A stretch of DNA of 5,719 nt, taken from positions 1 through 5,719 of the forward strand of contig JAPPBZ010000292.1 in NCBI GenBank assembly GCA_026702635.1. The letters run 5' to 3'. Numbering within the stretch: the stretch's first letter is position 1; every line of letters starts with the position of its first letter. The translations under genes and the position numbers were made by a program. The notes beneath the pieces were generated by a model. It saw nothing but the letters and a program-made list of their open reading frames with translations. It did not search any database and had not been told where the DNA came from. This stretch comes from Bacteroidota bacterium. Lineage in GTDB: Bacteria; Bacteroidota; Rhodothermia; Rhodothermales; Bin80. Below are positions 1-5,719 of this stretch, piece by piece.

Positions 1-633
1 CATGATCCGAATAGCTGCGGTCGCACCTAACTCATCCGTATGAAGTCCATCTTCCGGGTCCATGCTCAGCCAGCTTAACGTTCCGCCATACTGGTTTGGA
101 ACGAGGGTATGTATGCGATCGTGAACCTCGCGATCGATTCCACGCGGATTTACGATTTCGGACCACGAAGCGGGATCATCCATACCGTCTGTACCGATTT
201 GGCTTGGAACACCGTAGTGGAAGATTTTCCCTACGCGGGCTGTGTGGTACCCGTGCTCTTTAAACCATTGGGGAAGTGTGGGAATATCTGGAATATGTTT
301 GCGTAAGCTATCCTGATTGGTCAATACGCCGATTTGTTCTGGATAGAGTCCGGTCAGAAAGCTGGATCGACTGGGGCTGCAGACGGGATACTGGCAGTAT
401 GCCCGATCGAATCTGACGCCGCGAGCGGCTAGGCGGTCAATATGCGGGCTGCTCACCAGATCGTGGTCGTATGTACCGAGATCCGTGTTCAGGTCGTCGA
501 CAGCAATAAAGAGGACATTTGGTGGATCCGACTCTTGCGTACACGACGCAGCAAACAGCCCGAAGACAAGCATAATCGTCGGAGAAAACAAGCTGTGCAT
601 GCAGTAATAGCGATGTCGCGTCTTGCGGCTCAT
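1..633 (-). CDS. Iduronate-2-sulfatase-like S1 sulfatase, N-terminal part (3' end outside window)
   Basis: Predicted to hydrolyse sulfate esters on a glycan, outside the inner membrane. The minus strand is open for 211 codons down to the window edge. The leader has a basic stretch (RKTRHR, residues 3-8), a hydrophobic core (about 15-29) and Cys31 after FAAS, an imperfect lipobox, so a lipoprotein is possible. Asp46-Asp47 in AVDDLN form the metal-binding start of the sulfatase fold. Cys85 in CSPSR is the formylglycine precursor and Arg89 completes the motif. GKIFH (135-139) supplies the conserved Lys and His; this wording, with VDDLN and PxWFKEHGY, is typical of iduronate-2-sulfatases rather than arylsulfatase A. 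Start 633 is preferred because it keeps the basic n-region. In-frame ATGs at 600 and 693 are alternatives, and none has a convincing ribosome site. About 200-300 C-terminal residues are missing, so true substrate is unknown. It is divergent from the sulfatase at 958. Confidence 0.9.
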   Translation of the reverse strand, partial: MSRKTRHRYYCMHSLFSPTIMLVFGLFAASCTQESDPPNVLFIAVDDLNTDLGTYDHDLVSSPHIDRLAARGVRFDRAYCQYPVCSPSRSSFLTGLYPEQIGVLTNQDSLRKHIPDIPTLPQWFKEHGYHTARVGKIFHYGVPSQIGTDGMDDPASWSEIVNPRGIDREVHDRIHTLVPNQYGGTLSWLSMDPEDGLHTDELGATAAIRIM

Positions 634-731
634 ATCCGCAGTCAAAATTTGGTCATGTTCGTGCGATTCGGCGGTGGTTAGTGGACCGTGCATAAAGCAT
701 GCGGAGCATATCTCCAACCGGAATGAGGATA

Positions 732-759
732 AAGATAGAATTCCTAGAATATTTGGCAA
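732..759 (-). promoter_or_regulatory. Possible sigma70-like promoter for the left sulfatase
   Basis: On the minus strand, TTGCCA (759-754) is five of six to the -35 consensus. It is followed after 16 bases by TATCTT (737-732), four of six to the -10 consensus. Transcription would start near 725, giving an untranslated leader of about 90 bases before the ATG at 633. The match is modest and the organism's sigma-factor preferences are unknown, so this is a candidate only. Confidence 0.25.
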
Positions 760-820
760 GATCAGGTCTCAGACTTATCCATGAATTTCACGGTGCAAAG
801 CAAGAGAAAGAACATGCCCA

Positions 821-851
821 ACGCCTTCTAGCAACCTGAATGAAAAGGCGT
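821..851. repeat. 7-bp inverted repeat in the divergent intergenic region
   Basis: ACGCCTT at 821-827 is the exact reverse complement of AAGGCGT at 845-851, with 17 bases between. It lies between the two divergent sulfatase genes, about 107 bases before the ATG at 958. The long loop and lack of a T tract on either strand argue against an intrinsic terminator. A binding site for a dimeric regulator is possible but unproven, and a 7-bp match could be chance. Confidence 0.35.
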
Positions 852-957
852 CCCCACAACCAAGCTCACGTTTCTCAGCGTTCACCGGCCGATGGGCTCC
901 AATCTACACCTGTAAGTCAACTCCTTTACGTTGATTAGAGTGGTATCTTTCGGCTAA

Positions 958-2379
958 ATGAGACCTGCCATGCAAAAATACTCTTGTCTGTCCTTGCTCC
1001 TTCTGGCCACCTGTATGTACGAGCCACCAACCCCACCCAATGTAATCATCATGTTCGTAGATGACCTGGGATATAGTGACATTGGTGTCTATGGGTCACC
1101 TGACTATGCGACTCCGAATCTTAACCGCATGGCAGCAGAGGGAGTCCATTTTACAGATTTTTATGTGAGTCAGGCCGTTTGCTCCGCTTCCCGTGCCTCG
1201 CTTCTGACTGGTAGCTACGCAAACCGAATCGGGATCCACGGTGCGCTGGGCCCAGGGAATTCACACGGGATTCATGAAGATGAAGTGACCTTAGGCGAAC
1301 TCTTCAAGACACAGGGCTACGCTACAGCAGCGTATGGGAAATGGCACCTTGGCCATCATCCACAATTTTTGCCGATGAAACATGGGTTTGATGACTATTA
1401 CGGCATCCCCTATTCCAACGATATGTGGCCGTTTCATCCCGAGAGTCCGGATAGCTGGGGAGATTTACCGACCATTGAAGGAGACTCAATCGTGGGATTC
1501 AATACGGATCAATCCCGCTTTACGACAGATTTCACACTGCGCAGCACGGAATTTATCCGAACTCAGGCATCTGCCGAGCGTCCCTTCTTCCTTTACATCG
1601 CTCACCCAATGCCGCATGTCCCTCTCTTTGTTTCCGAAGAGCGTCTAGGTGCCAGCGGTGCAGGCCTGTATGGGGATGTCATCCATGAGATCGATTGGTC
1701 AATGGGGCAGATCATACAAACCTTAAAGGAATTGGAGATTGATGACCATACTCTGGTCCTGTTTGCGAGTGACAACGGCCCATGGCTTAGCTATGGCAAT
1801 CACGCCGGCGATGCCAGTCCTCTGCGCGAAGGAAAAGGAACCGCGTGGGAAGGCGGCGTAAGAGTGCCCTTCATTGCCCGCTGGCCAGGGACCTTGCCCG
1901 AAGGACTAGCTGTCACCACACCTGCAATGACCATTGATTTGTTTCCGACCCTGGCGCATCTTATTGATGCACCATTGCCTGAACATCCGATTGATGGACA
2001 AAATATCTGGCCGCTCTTGAGCGGTGAAACCACCCTATCTCCTCAAAAAGCCTACTTCTTCTGGTATCATCAAAATGAACTGCACGCCGTGCGCAGCGAA
2101 CGCTGGAAGCTGTATTTTCCTCATCGATATCGAACGATGATTGGACAAGCACCCGGCGCAGATGGGATTCCAGGGCGATATACACACTTGAATTCTGGAC
2201 TGGAACTCTATGACCTTGTTACAGATGTACAAGAGACACAGGATGTATCTGAAAACCATCCAGAGGTGGTTGAGCAACTCAGTGTGCTGGCAGACAGCAT
2301 ACGGGAAGTGCTCGGAGATCGGCTGCACAGTGTGGAGGGAACTCAGATACGACAACCAGGGCAAATTCAGCCGCGCTGA
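958..2379 (+). CDS. Arylsulfatase A-like S1 sulfatase
   Basis: A complete 473-residue formylglycine-dependent sulfatase, predicted to release sulfate from a glycan or aryl ester in the periplasm or at the cell surface. Visible active-site elements, in order, are: Asp35-Asp36 (FVDDLGYSD, metal binding); Cys75 in CSASR with Arg79 (formylglycine site); GKWHLG at 127-132; HPMPHVPL at 216-223; SDNGP at 271-275 (metal-binding Asp272 and Asn273); and Lys293 in EGKGTAWEGG. GIPYSND (149-155) resembles the arylsulfatase A branch. The motif has Ala where most members have Pro (CxPSR); CxAxR is an accepted variant. The leader is short and hydrophobic (LSLLLLATC), with Cys19 as a possible but atypical lipobox. 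An in-frame ATG at 970 gives a more usual signal peptide; neither start has a good ribosome site. The natural substrate cannot be read from the sequence. Confidence 0.95.
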   Translation: MRPAMQKYSCLSLLLLATCMYEPPTPPNVIIMFVDDLGYSDIGVYGSPDYATPNLNRMAAEGVHFTDFYVSQAVCSASRASLLTGSYANRIGIHGALGPGNSHGIHEDEVTLGELFKTQGYATAAYGKWHLGHHPQFLPMKHGFDDYYGIPYSNDMWPFHPESPDSWGDLPTIEGDSIVGFNTDQSRFTTDFTLRSTEFIRTQASAERPFFLYIAHPMPHVPLFVSEERLGASGAGLYGDVIHEIDWSMGQIIQTLKELEIDDHTLVLFASDNGPWLSYGNHAGDASPLREGKGTAWEGGVRVPFIARWPGTLPEGLAVTTPAMTIDLFPTLAHLIDAPLPEHPIDGQNIWPLLSGETTLSPQKAYFFWYHQNELHAVRSERWKLYFPHRYRTMIGQAPGADGIPGRYTHLNSGLELYDLVTDVQETQDVSENHPEVVEQLSVLADSIREVLGDRLHSVEGTQIRQPGQIQPR

Positions 2380-2416
2380 ATCGGTCGCCAAGATGATCAC
2401 AGGAGGGCTTCGTGCG

Positions 2417-2435
2417 TCCAATGCGTTTTATTGGA
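2417..2435 (+). repeat. Perfect 6-bp hairpin between the sulfatase and gnd
   Basis: TCCAAT (2417-2422) and ATTGGA (2430-2435) are exact reverse complements around a 7-base loop, and a G-T wobble can extend the stem by one pair. It begins 38 bases after the sulfatase stop. No run of T follows, so it is not a classical intrinsic terminator. It could attenuate read-through, stabilise an mRNA end or affect the short leader frame. An A/T-rich 6-bp stem can also arise by chance. Confidence 0.3.
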
Positions 2436-2446
2436 TCTCCGTGGTC

Positions 2447-2476
2447 TACACACAAAATTCATCTTTCTCATATAAT
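2447..2476 (+). promoter_or_regulatory. Candidate sigma70-like promoter of the gnd operon
   Basis: TATAAT at 2471-2476 is a perfect -10 hexamer. TACACA at 2447-2452 matches the -35 consensus at four of six positions with 18-base spacing. Transcription would begin near 2483, about 20 bases before the gnd ATG, with AGGA (2487-2490) inside the short leader. The location in the gap just before gnd is right for a promoter. The -35 is weak and some Gram-negative phyla use other consensus sequences. Confidence 0.4.
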
Positions 2477-2502
2477 CCGAAACAATAGGACTCCAAGAAC
2501 TC

Positions 2503-3963
2503 ATGAAGCACGATACAGGAGCTGATATTGGTGTGATTGGTCTGGCCGTCATGGGGCAGAACCTGGTCTTGAATATGCATGATCACGGGTTTTCTGTGGC
2601 GGTGTATAACCGTACGGTTTCAAAAATGGAAGACTTCATTGCCGGACCTGCCGCTGGCACGTCCATTCAAGGAGTCGAATCCCTTCGGGAACTCGTCGCC
2701 ACGCTCAAGCGACCGCGGAGGATTCTGCTGATGGTCAAGGCAGGGACCGTCGTTGATCAAACGATTGCCAGCTTGCTACCGCTCCTGGATGCTGGCGATA
2801 TTCTGATTGACGGCGGAAATTCAAATTATCACGATACGATTCGACGCACAAATGAAGTCGAGGCACAGAGGATGTTATTCATCGGAACCGGAGTTTCCGG
2901 TGGGGAGGAAGGAGCTCGAACCGGTCCAAGTATCATGCCCGGTGGTAGCACGGAGGCATGGCCGTATGTAAAGCCTATTTTTCAGCGCATCGCTGCCGAA
3001 GTGGATGGTTCTCCATGTTGTGAATGGATTGGCCCAGATGGAGCTGGACACTTTGTCAAGATGGTCCATAATGGGATTGAATATGGTGACATGCAAATTA
3101 TTGCGGAGTCCTATCATCTCATGAAAGAACTCTTTGGGTTCTCGAACCTTGAGATGCGGGACGTCTATGCTGAATGGAATACGGGCAAGCTGAATTCGTA
3201 TCTCATTCAGATTACCCGCGACATTCTTGGGCATCAGGATGAAGAAGGGAAATTTACACTTGACACTGTCCTAGACTGCGCCGGACAAAAAGGAACGGGA
3301 AAATGGACAGTGGTAAGTGCTCTAGATGAGGGAACCCCGCTCACACTTATCGGTGAAGCCGTCTTTTCCCGGTTCCTTTCTTCTCTGAATTCTGAGCGTA
3401 CTCACGCGTCGGGGATCCTTCCAGGACCTTCACCCGCACACGATCAAGTGGACTCTAAGGGACTAGTACGTGACCTACACGATGCGGTCTATGCCGCAAA
3501 GATCATGTCGTACGCTCAAGGGTATATGCTTCTTCGTTCGGCTGCCGAAACCTACAACTGGCCTTTAGACTATGGGAGTATTGCTATGATGTGGCGGGGA
3601 GGCTGCATCATCCGTTCGGCATTCCTGGAGAAGATCAAAGAAGCGTTTGACAACCAGGCAGATTTACAAAACCTATTGATGGCCCCCTACTTCACCGAGG
3701 CACTCTCAAAAGCGCAAGGAGCGTGGCGCCGAGTCGTTGCAACCGCGGCTTCCTGTGGCGTTCCCACCCCGGCGCTCAGTAGCGCACTTGCATTTTATGA
3801 CGGCTACCGGCAGGCAAAGGGCCCGGCAAACCTGATTCAGGCTCAGAGGGATTACTTTGGGGCTCATACGTATGAGCGAGTCGGTGAGGTACGCGGGAAG
3901 TTTTTTCATACGAATTGGACGGGGTCTGGGGGAGCCATAACTGCAGGAACTTATGATGCCTGA
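2503..3963 (+). CDS. gnd: 6-phosphogluconate dehydrogenase, decarboxylating
   Basis: A cytoplasmic enzyme of the oxidative pentose phosphate pathway that converts 6-phosphogluconate to ribulose 5-phosphate and CO2, reducing NADP+. At 486 residues it is the full long form (family members are about 470-485). The N-terminal Rossmann domain shows GLAVMG (13-18) and NRT (36-38), the latter typical of NADP preference. GVSGGEEGARTGPSIMPGGS spans 130-149. Catalytic Lys186 and Glu193 sit in the helix motif KMVHNGIEYGD with His189 and Asn190. The all-helical domain ends in RDYFGAHTYER (449-459), where Arg449 and His455 would reach the partner subunit's active site. No key residue is missing. AGGA (2487-2490) lies 12 bases before ATG, somewhat far. 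The end overlaps the nucleoside hydrolase gene by 11 bases. No zwf or pgl gene is visible beside it. Confidence 0.97.
   Translation: MKHDTGADIGVIGLAVMGQNLVLNMHDHGFSVAVYNRTVSKMEDFIAGPAAGTSIQGVESLRELVATLKRPRRILLMVKAGTVVDQTIASLLPLLDAGDILIDGGNSNYHDTIRRTNEVEAQRMLFIGTGVSGGEEGARTGPSIMPGGSTEAWPYVKPIFQRIAAEVDGSPCCEWIGPDGAGHFVKMVHNGIEYGDMQIIAESYHLMKELFGFSNLEMRDVYAEWNTGKLNSYLIQITRDILGHQDEEGKFTLDTVLDCAGQKGTGKWTVVSALDEGTPLTLIGEAVFSRFLSSLNSERTHASGILPGPSPAHDQVDSKGLVRDLHDAVYAAKIMSYAQGYMLLRSAAETYNWPLDYGSIAMMWRGGCIIRSAFLEKIKEAFDNQADLQNLLMAPYFTEALSKAQGAWRRVVATAASCGVPTPALSSALAFYDGYRQAKGPANLIQAQRDYFGAHTYERVGEVRGKFFHTNWTGSGGAITAGTYDA
3945..3948 (+). promoter_or_regulatory. Ribosome binding site for the nucleoside hydrolase, inside gnd
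   Basis: AGGA lies within the last codons of gnd, four bases before ATG 3953 and seven before the tandem ATG 3956. The spacing favours 3956 as the main start, which would shorten the protein by one residue. Because the site is inside the upstream coding region and the genes overlap, initiation is probably coupled to termination of gnd translation. Confidence 0.55.
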
Positions 3964-4909
3964 CTATTTGTCGAATCATATTATTGTGGATACCGATGCC
4001 GGCCCTGATGATCTTCTGGCACTGGGGTATTTGCTGGTTCATCCAACCATCCAGGTGGAAGCAATTACGATATCCTATGGTCTTGCTCATGCAGATCGTG
4101 CCGCAATCAATATTGCCCGCGTCGTCGCGGCGTTTGCCACAGGACATATCCCGGTATACATTGGTGACCCTGAACCATCGTCGGGAGATGCTGCCTTTCC
4201 CCGACGCTGGCGCAAGCTTTCAGATGATCTTCCCGGCGTACGCCTTCCCAAAGCATTCATTCCTCCCGAAGAAGAGCATGCTGTTTCATTTTTGCGGCGC
4301 AGGCTTTCACGATCTTCCCGGCCTGTCCGTGTACTGGCTCTTGGTGCCCTTACGAACCTGGCTGGTTTGACTCGAGCCACTGCTCCGGCCATTCAGGAAC
4401 TCGTGATTATGGGGGGAGCGTTGACCGTATCAGGTAATGTTAATGACTCGGAAGAATTTATTTCACCCACCGCAAAAGCGGAATGGAATTTTTTTGTAGA
4501 CCCACTGGCTGCCTCAAAAGTTTTCTCCTCTGACCTGCCGATTACACTGATCCCTCTGGATGCGACGAATCAGGTACCCGTCAAAATCCCCTTCATTGAT
4601 CAATTCGGTAAAATGGCCCGCTGTCCCGTAGGGCGTATGACCACCGAGGTGTTGGAATCGGTTCGCCCGTATGCAGAACAGGGTGTCTTTTACGCCTGGG
4701 ATCCATTGGCTGCCGTGTACCTTGCCCATCCCGATGTCGTACATTTACTCCGATTCCCTGTCACGGTAAAACCTTCCGGCTCTGACGCGGGGACCTCTCG
4801 CAAATCTGATACCGGTAACAAGTTCTCCGTTGCGGTGGCCGCACATGGGGAGTTATTTATGCGCTATTTCGTCAAACCCTTTGAGATTACTGCTCGGGCA
4901 TACAGCTAA
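3953..4909 (+). CDS. Nucleoside hydrolase (IunH/IAG-NH superfamily)
   Basis: A 318-residue Ca2+-dependent ribohydrolase that splits the N-glycosidic bond of nucleosides into free base and ribose; family members are about 310-340 residues. DTDAGPDD (13-20) is the family signature, with Asp15 and Asp20 as likely calcium ligands. ALGALTNLAG (129-138) carries the conserved Thr134. VIMGG (151-155) and GNV (161-163) follow, then EWNFFVDPLAA (177-187), which binds ribose. Asp250 in WDPLAA is the last metal ligand. Trp249 occupies the position held by the catalytic His in Crithidia-type inosine-uridine hydrolases. With Trp86 this suggests a purine-stacking site like that of trypanosomal IAG hydrolases, but substrate range is inference. 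No signal peptide is seen, so it is probably cytoplasmic. It overlaps gnd by 11 bases, and released ribose would enter the same pentose pathway. Related uncharacterised family members could have other ribosidic substrates. Confidence 0.92.
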   Translation: MMPDYLSNHIIVDTDAGPDDLLALGYLLVHPTIQVEAITISYGLAHADRAAINIARVVAAFATGHIPVYIGDPEPSSGDAAFPRRWRKLSDDLPGVRLPKAFIPPEEEHAVSFLRRRLSRSSRPVRVLALGALTNLAGLTRATAPAIQELVIMGGALTVSGNVNDSEEFISPTAKAEWNFFVDPLAASKVFSSDLPITLIPLDATNQVPVKIPFIDQFGKMARCPVGRMTTEVLESVRPYAEQGVFYAWDPLAAVYLAHPDVVHLLRFPVTVKPSGSDAGTSRKSDTGNKFSVAVAAHGELFMRYFVKPFEITARAYS

Positions 4910-4979
4910 GAACCTAAATTGAGTGCACGCAACTCGTTGTTCTGGCAAATATAAAAGCAACATTTCAAGAGACAGGCAA

Positions 4980-5719
4980 ATGAAGCCACAAACCCTGGTC
5001 TTGACTTATGCTCGCGGAATTCGATATCCCAATGCTACTTGTCAGGCCGAAGCATTTCGTGCACGGCTTGGCTCTCTATCAAAACTACTTTGGCTATGGG
5101 GTATGGCAGCGATCCTGTTAACAGGCTGCAGCGCCATCAGACAGTCATTGCAAAATCAGCCTTGTGTTCTAAATGCGTCCCAGCCGTACGACACTGTTCA
5201 TGTCAACCCCGCACTGCATAACATCACGCTGCATTGGAGAAATCCGGCATCCAATGAACCCTTCAAAAATATGCAGAACGTTGTGGACTGGCTTGAGCGT
5301 GCAGGTCACTCGGTCATTGCTGTCACTAATGCCGGTATTTTTGAACCGGGACTCGTACCTACTGGGCTTTATGTGGAAAAGAGCCAAGAACTGCGTCCCT
5401 TAAATCTCGAGGACGGATACGGGAATTTCTATCTCAAACCCAACGGAGTATTCTTTACTCAGAATAATCGGTTCGGTATTCTCGAATCTGCAAACTTTGG
5501 CACGACAAAGCCTGAGGTAGATTATGCTCTTCAATCAGGTCCTCTACTTCTACAGGATAACAGAATCCATCCCGCCTTCACTCCAGGCTCTAAAAACTGC
5601 CGTCTACGGAGCGGGATTGGAATATCTGAGGACGGTCAGGCAATCATTGCCATCACCAACGGCGCAGTCAATTTCTTTGACTTTGCGACCTGGTTTCGGG
5701 CCACTGCAGGAGCAACCGC
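4980..5719 (+). CDS. Phosphodiester glycosidase family lipoprotein (YigE/NAGPA domain), C-terminus outside window
   Basis: The frame is open for 246 codons to the right edge. The sequence strongly resembles E. coli YigE and the NAGPA (former DUF2233) domain, named after the uncovering enzyme that removes GlcNAc from a mannose phosphodiester; the bacterial substrate is unknown. Recognisable blocks are TNAGIFEPG (116-124), PTGLYVE (127-133), GNFYLKPNGVFF (148-159), YALQSGPLL (182-190), IHPAFTPGS (196-204), GIGISEDGQ (212-220) and NFFDFA (231-236). The usual LYLDG block would lie beyond the window. A hydrophobic segment (about 36-48) ends in LLTGC, a perfect lipobox with Cys50, so a membrane-anchored periplasmic lipoprotein is likely. 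The 35-residue region before it is unusually long. TTG at 5001 is another start, but the in-frame ATG at 5103 leaves too short a signal. AGG (4974-4976) is a weak ribosome site. It is 70 bases after the nucleoside hydrolase and may be cotranscribed. Confidence 0.9.
   Translation, partial: MKPQTLVLTYARGIRYPNATCQAEAFRARLGSLSKLLWLWGMAAILLTGCSAIRQSLQNQPCVLNASQPYDTVHVNPALHNITLHWRNPASNEPFKNMQNVVDWLERAGHSVIAVTNAGIFEPGLVPTGLYVEKSQELRPLNLEDGYGNFYLKPNGVFFTQNNRFGILESANFGTTKPEVDYALQSGPLLLQDNRIHPAFTPGSKNCRLRSGIGISEDGQAIIAITNGAVNFFDFATWFRATAGAT

Larger units (their letters stand above)
634..957. other. Divergent intergenic region between two sulfatase genes
   Basis: This 324-base stretch separates the start codons of the two sulfatases and must contain both promoters if each is transcribed alone. 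I see no credible protein gene in it: the short open frames lack ribosome sites and recognisable sequence. It holds the inverted repeat at 821-851 and the weak minus-strand promoter candidate at 732-759. No clear -35/-10 pair was found facing the plus-strand gene; TTGATT at 931-936 would place its -10 over the start codon. No tRNA or riboswitch-like structure was recognised. Confidence 0.7.
2401..2525 (+). other. Possible short leader ORF with strong ribosome site upstream of gnd
   Basis: AGGAGGG at 2401-2407 is the best Shine-Dalgarno match noticed in the window. Four bases later is GTG (2412), with an in-frame ATG at 2421. The reading frame continues for 37 codons to TGA at 2523-2525, overlapping the first 23 bases of gnd in a different frame. 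The predicted peptide is basic (many Arg, His, Asn) and resembles nothing I recognise. It could be a translated leader that couples to gnd, or chance. The hairpin at 2417-2435 lies over its first codons. Confidence 0.2.

Noticed and set aside
109..681. Two plus-strand open frames (109-306 and 442-681) at the left edge
   Set aside because: They lie opposite the minus-strand sulfatase, whose translation carries clear family motifs (VDDLN, CSPSR, GKIFH). The plus-strand peptides resemble nothing and lack ribosome sites.
1800..2421. Overlapping minus-strand open frames inside and just after the arylsulfatase gene
   Set aside because: They are antisense to a well-supported enzyme and their translations show no recognisable family. 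They are best explained as chance openings.
4921..4935. Small hairpin GAGT-ACTC after the nucleoside hydrolase as a terminator
   Set aside because: The stem is only four pairs with a 7-base loop and no T tract follows, so it is too weak to call.
4950..4955. TATAAA as a -10 box for the YigE-like gene
   Set aside because: No acceptable -35 hexamer lies 16-18 bases upstream, and the gene may simply be cotranscribed with the upstream operon.
5039..5403. Short open frames on both strands inside the right-edge gene (5039-5221, 5173-5403 plus; 5169-5387 minus)
   Set aside because: They are out of frame with the 246-codon YigE-like reading frame, which has many family blocks and a lipoprotein signal. 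They have no recognisable content.
1..5719. Mobile element, CRISPR array, phage or defence system
   Set aside because: No transposase, integrase, terminal repeats, regularly spaced repeats or defence-related domains were seen. Every main gene is a recognisable metabolic or glycan enzyme.

Overview
The window looks like bacterial chromosomal DNA from a Gram-negative, glycan-degrading organism. The reasons are two S1-family sulfatases with lipoprotein-like leaders, a third exported lipoprotein-type hydrolase, tight gene packing and a base composition near 50% GC by eye. Sulfatase-rich marine or sediment lineages (Rhodothermota/Balneolota, Bacteroidota, Planctomycetota and relatives) are plausible sources. 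Nothing in the window fixes the taxon, and there is no rRNA or tRNA to help.

Layout, left to right. (1) Positions 1-633, minus strand: the N-terminal 211 codons of an iduronate-2-sulfatase-like enzyme, with its 3' part beyond the left edge. (2) Positions 634-957: a 324-base divergent intergenic region with a 7-bp inverted repeat and a weak promoter-like pair facing the left gene. (3) Positions 958-2379, plus: a complete arylsulfatase A-like sulfatase. (4) Positions 2380-2502: a 123-base gap holding a Shine-Dalgarno-like AGGAGGG, a 6-bp perfect hairpin and a perfect TATAAT box. (5) Positions 2503-3963, plus: a complete decarboxylating 6-phosphogluconate dehydrogenase (gnd). (6) Positions 3953-4909, plus: an inosine/uridine-preferring-type nucleoside hydrolase, overlapping the gnd end by 11 bases. 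(7) Positions 4980-5719, plus: a YigE/NAGPA-type phosphodiester glycosidase lipoprotein, cut by the right edge.

How they may work together. The two sulfatases face away from each other across a shared control region. They would strip sulfate esters from extracellular or periplasmic glycans. gnd and the nucleoside hydrolase are almost certainly cotranscribed and translationally coupled. One produces ribulose 5-phosphate and NADPH, and the other releases free ribose from nucleosides, so both feed pentose metabolism. The final lipoprotein may act on sugar-phosphodiester bonds outside the inner membrane. Joining the sulfatase part to the pentose part is inference; the TATAAT before gnd suggests a separate transcription start.

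I found no mobile element, CRISPR array, RNA gene or clearly new multi-gene system. The most useful second looks are the left-edge sulfatase, the Trp-for-His change in the nucleoside hydrolase active site, the gnd/nucleoside hydrolase coupling, and the possible leader peptide and hairpin before gnd.
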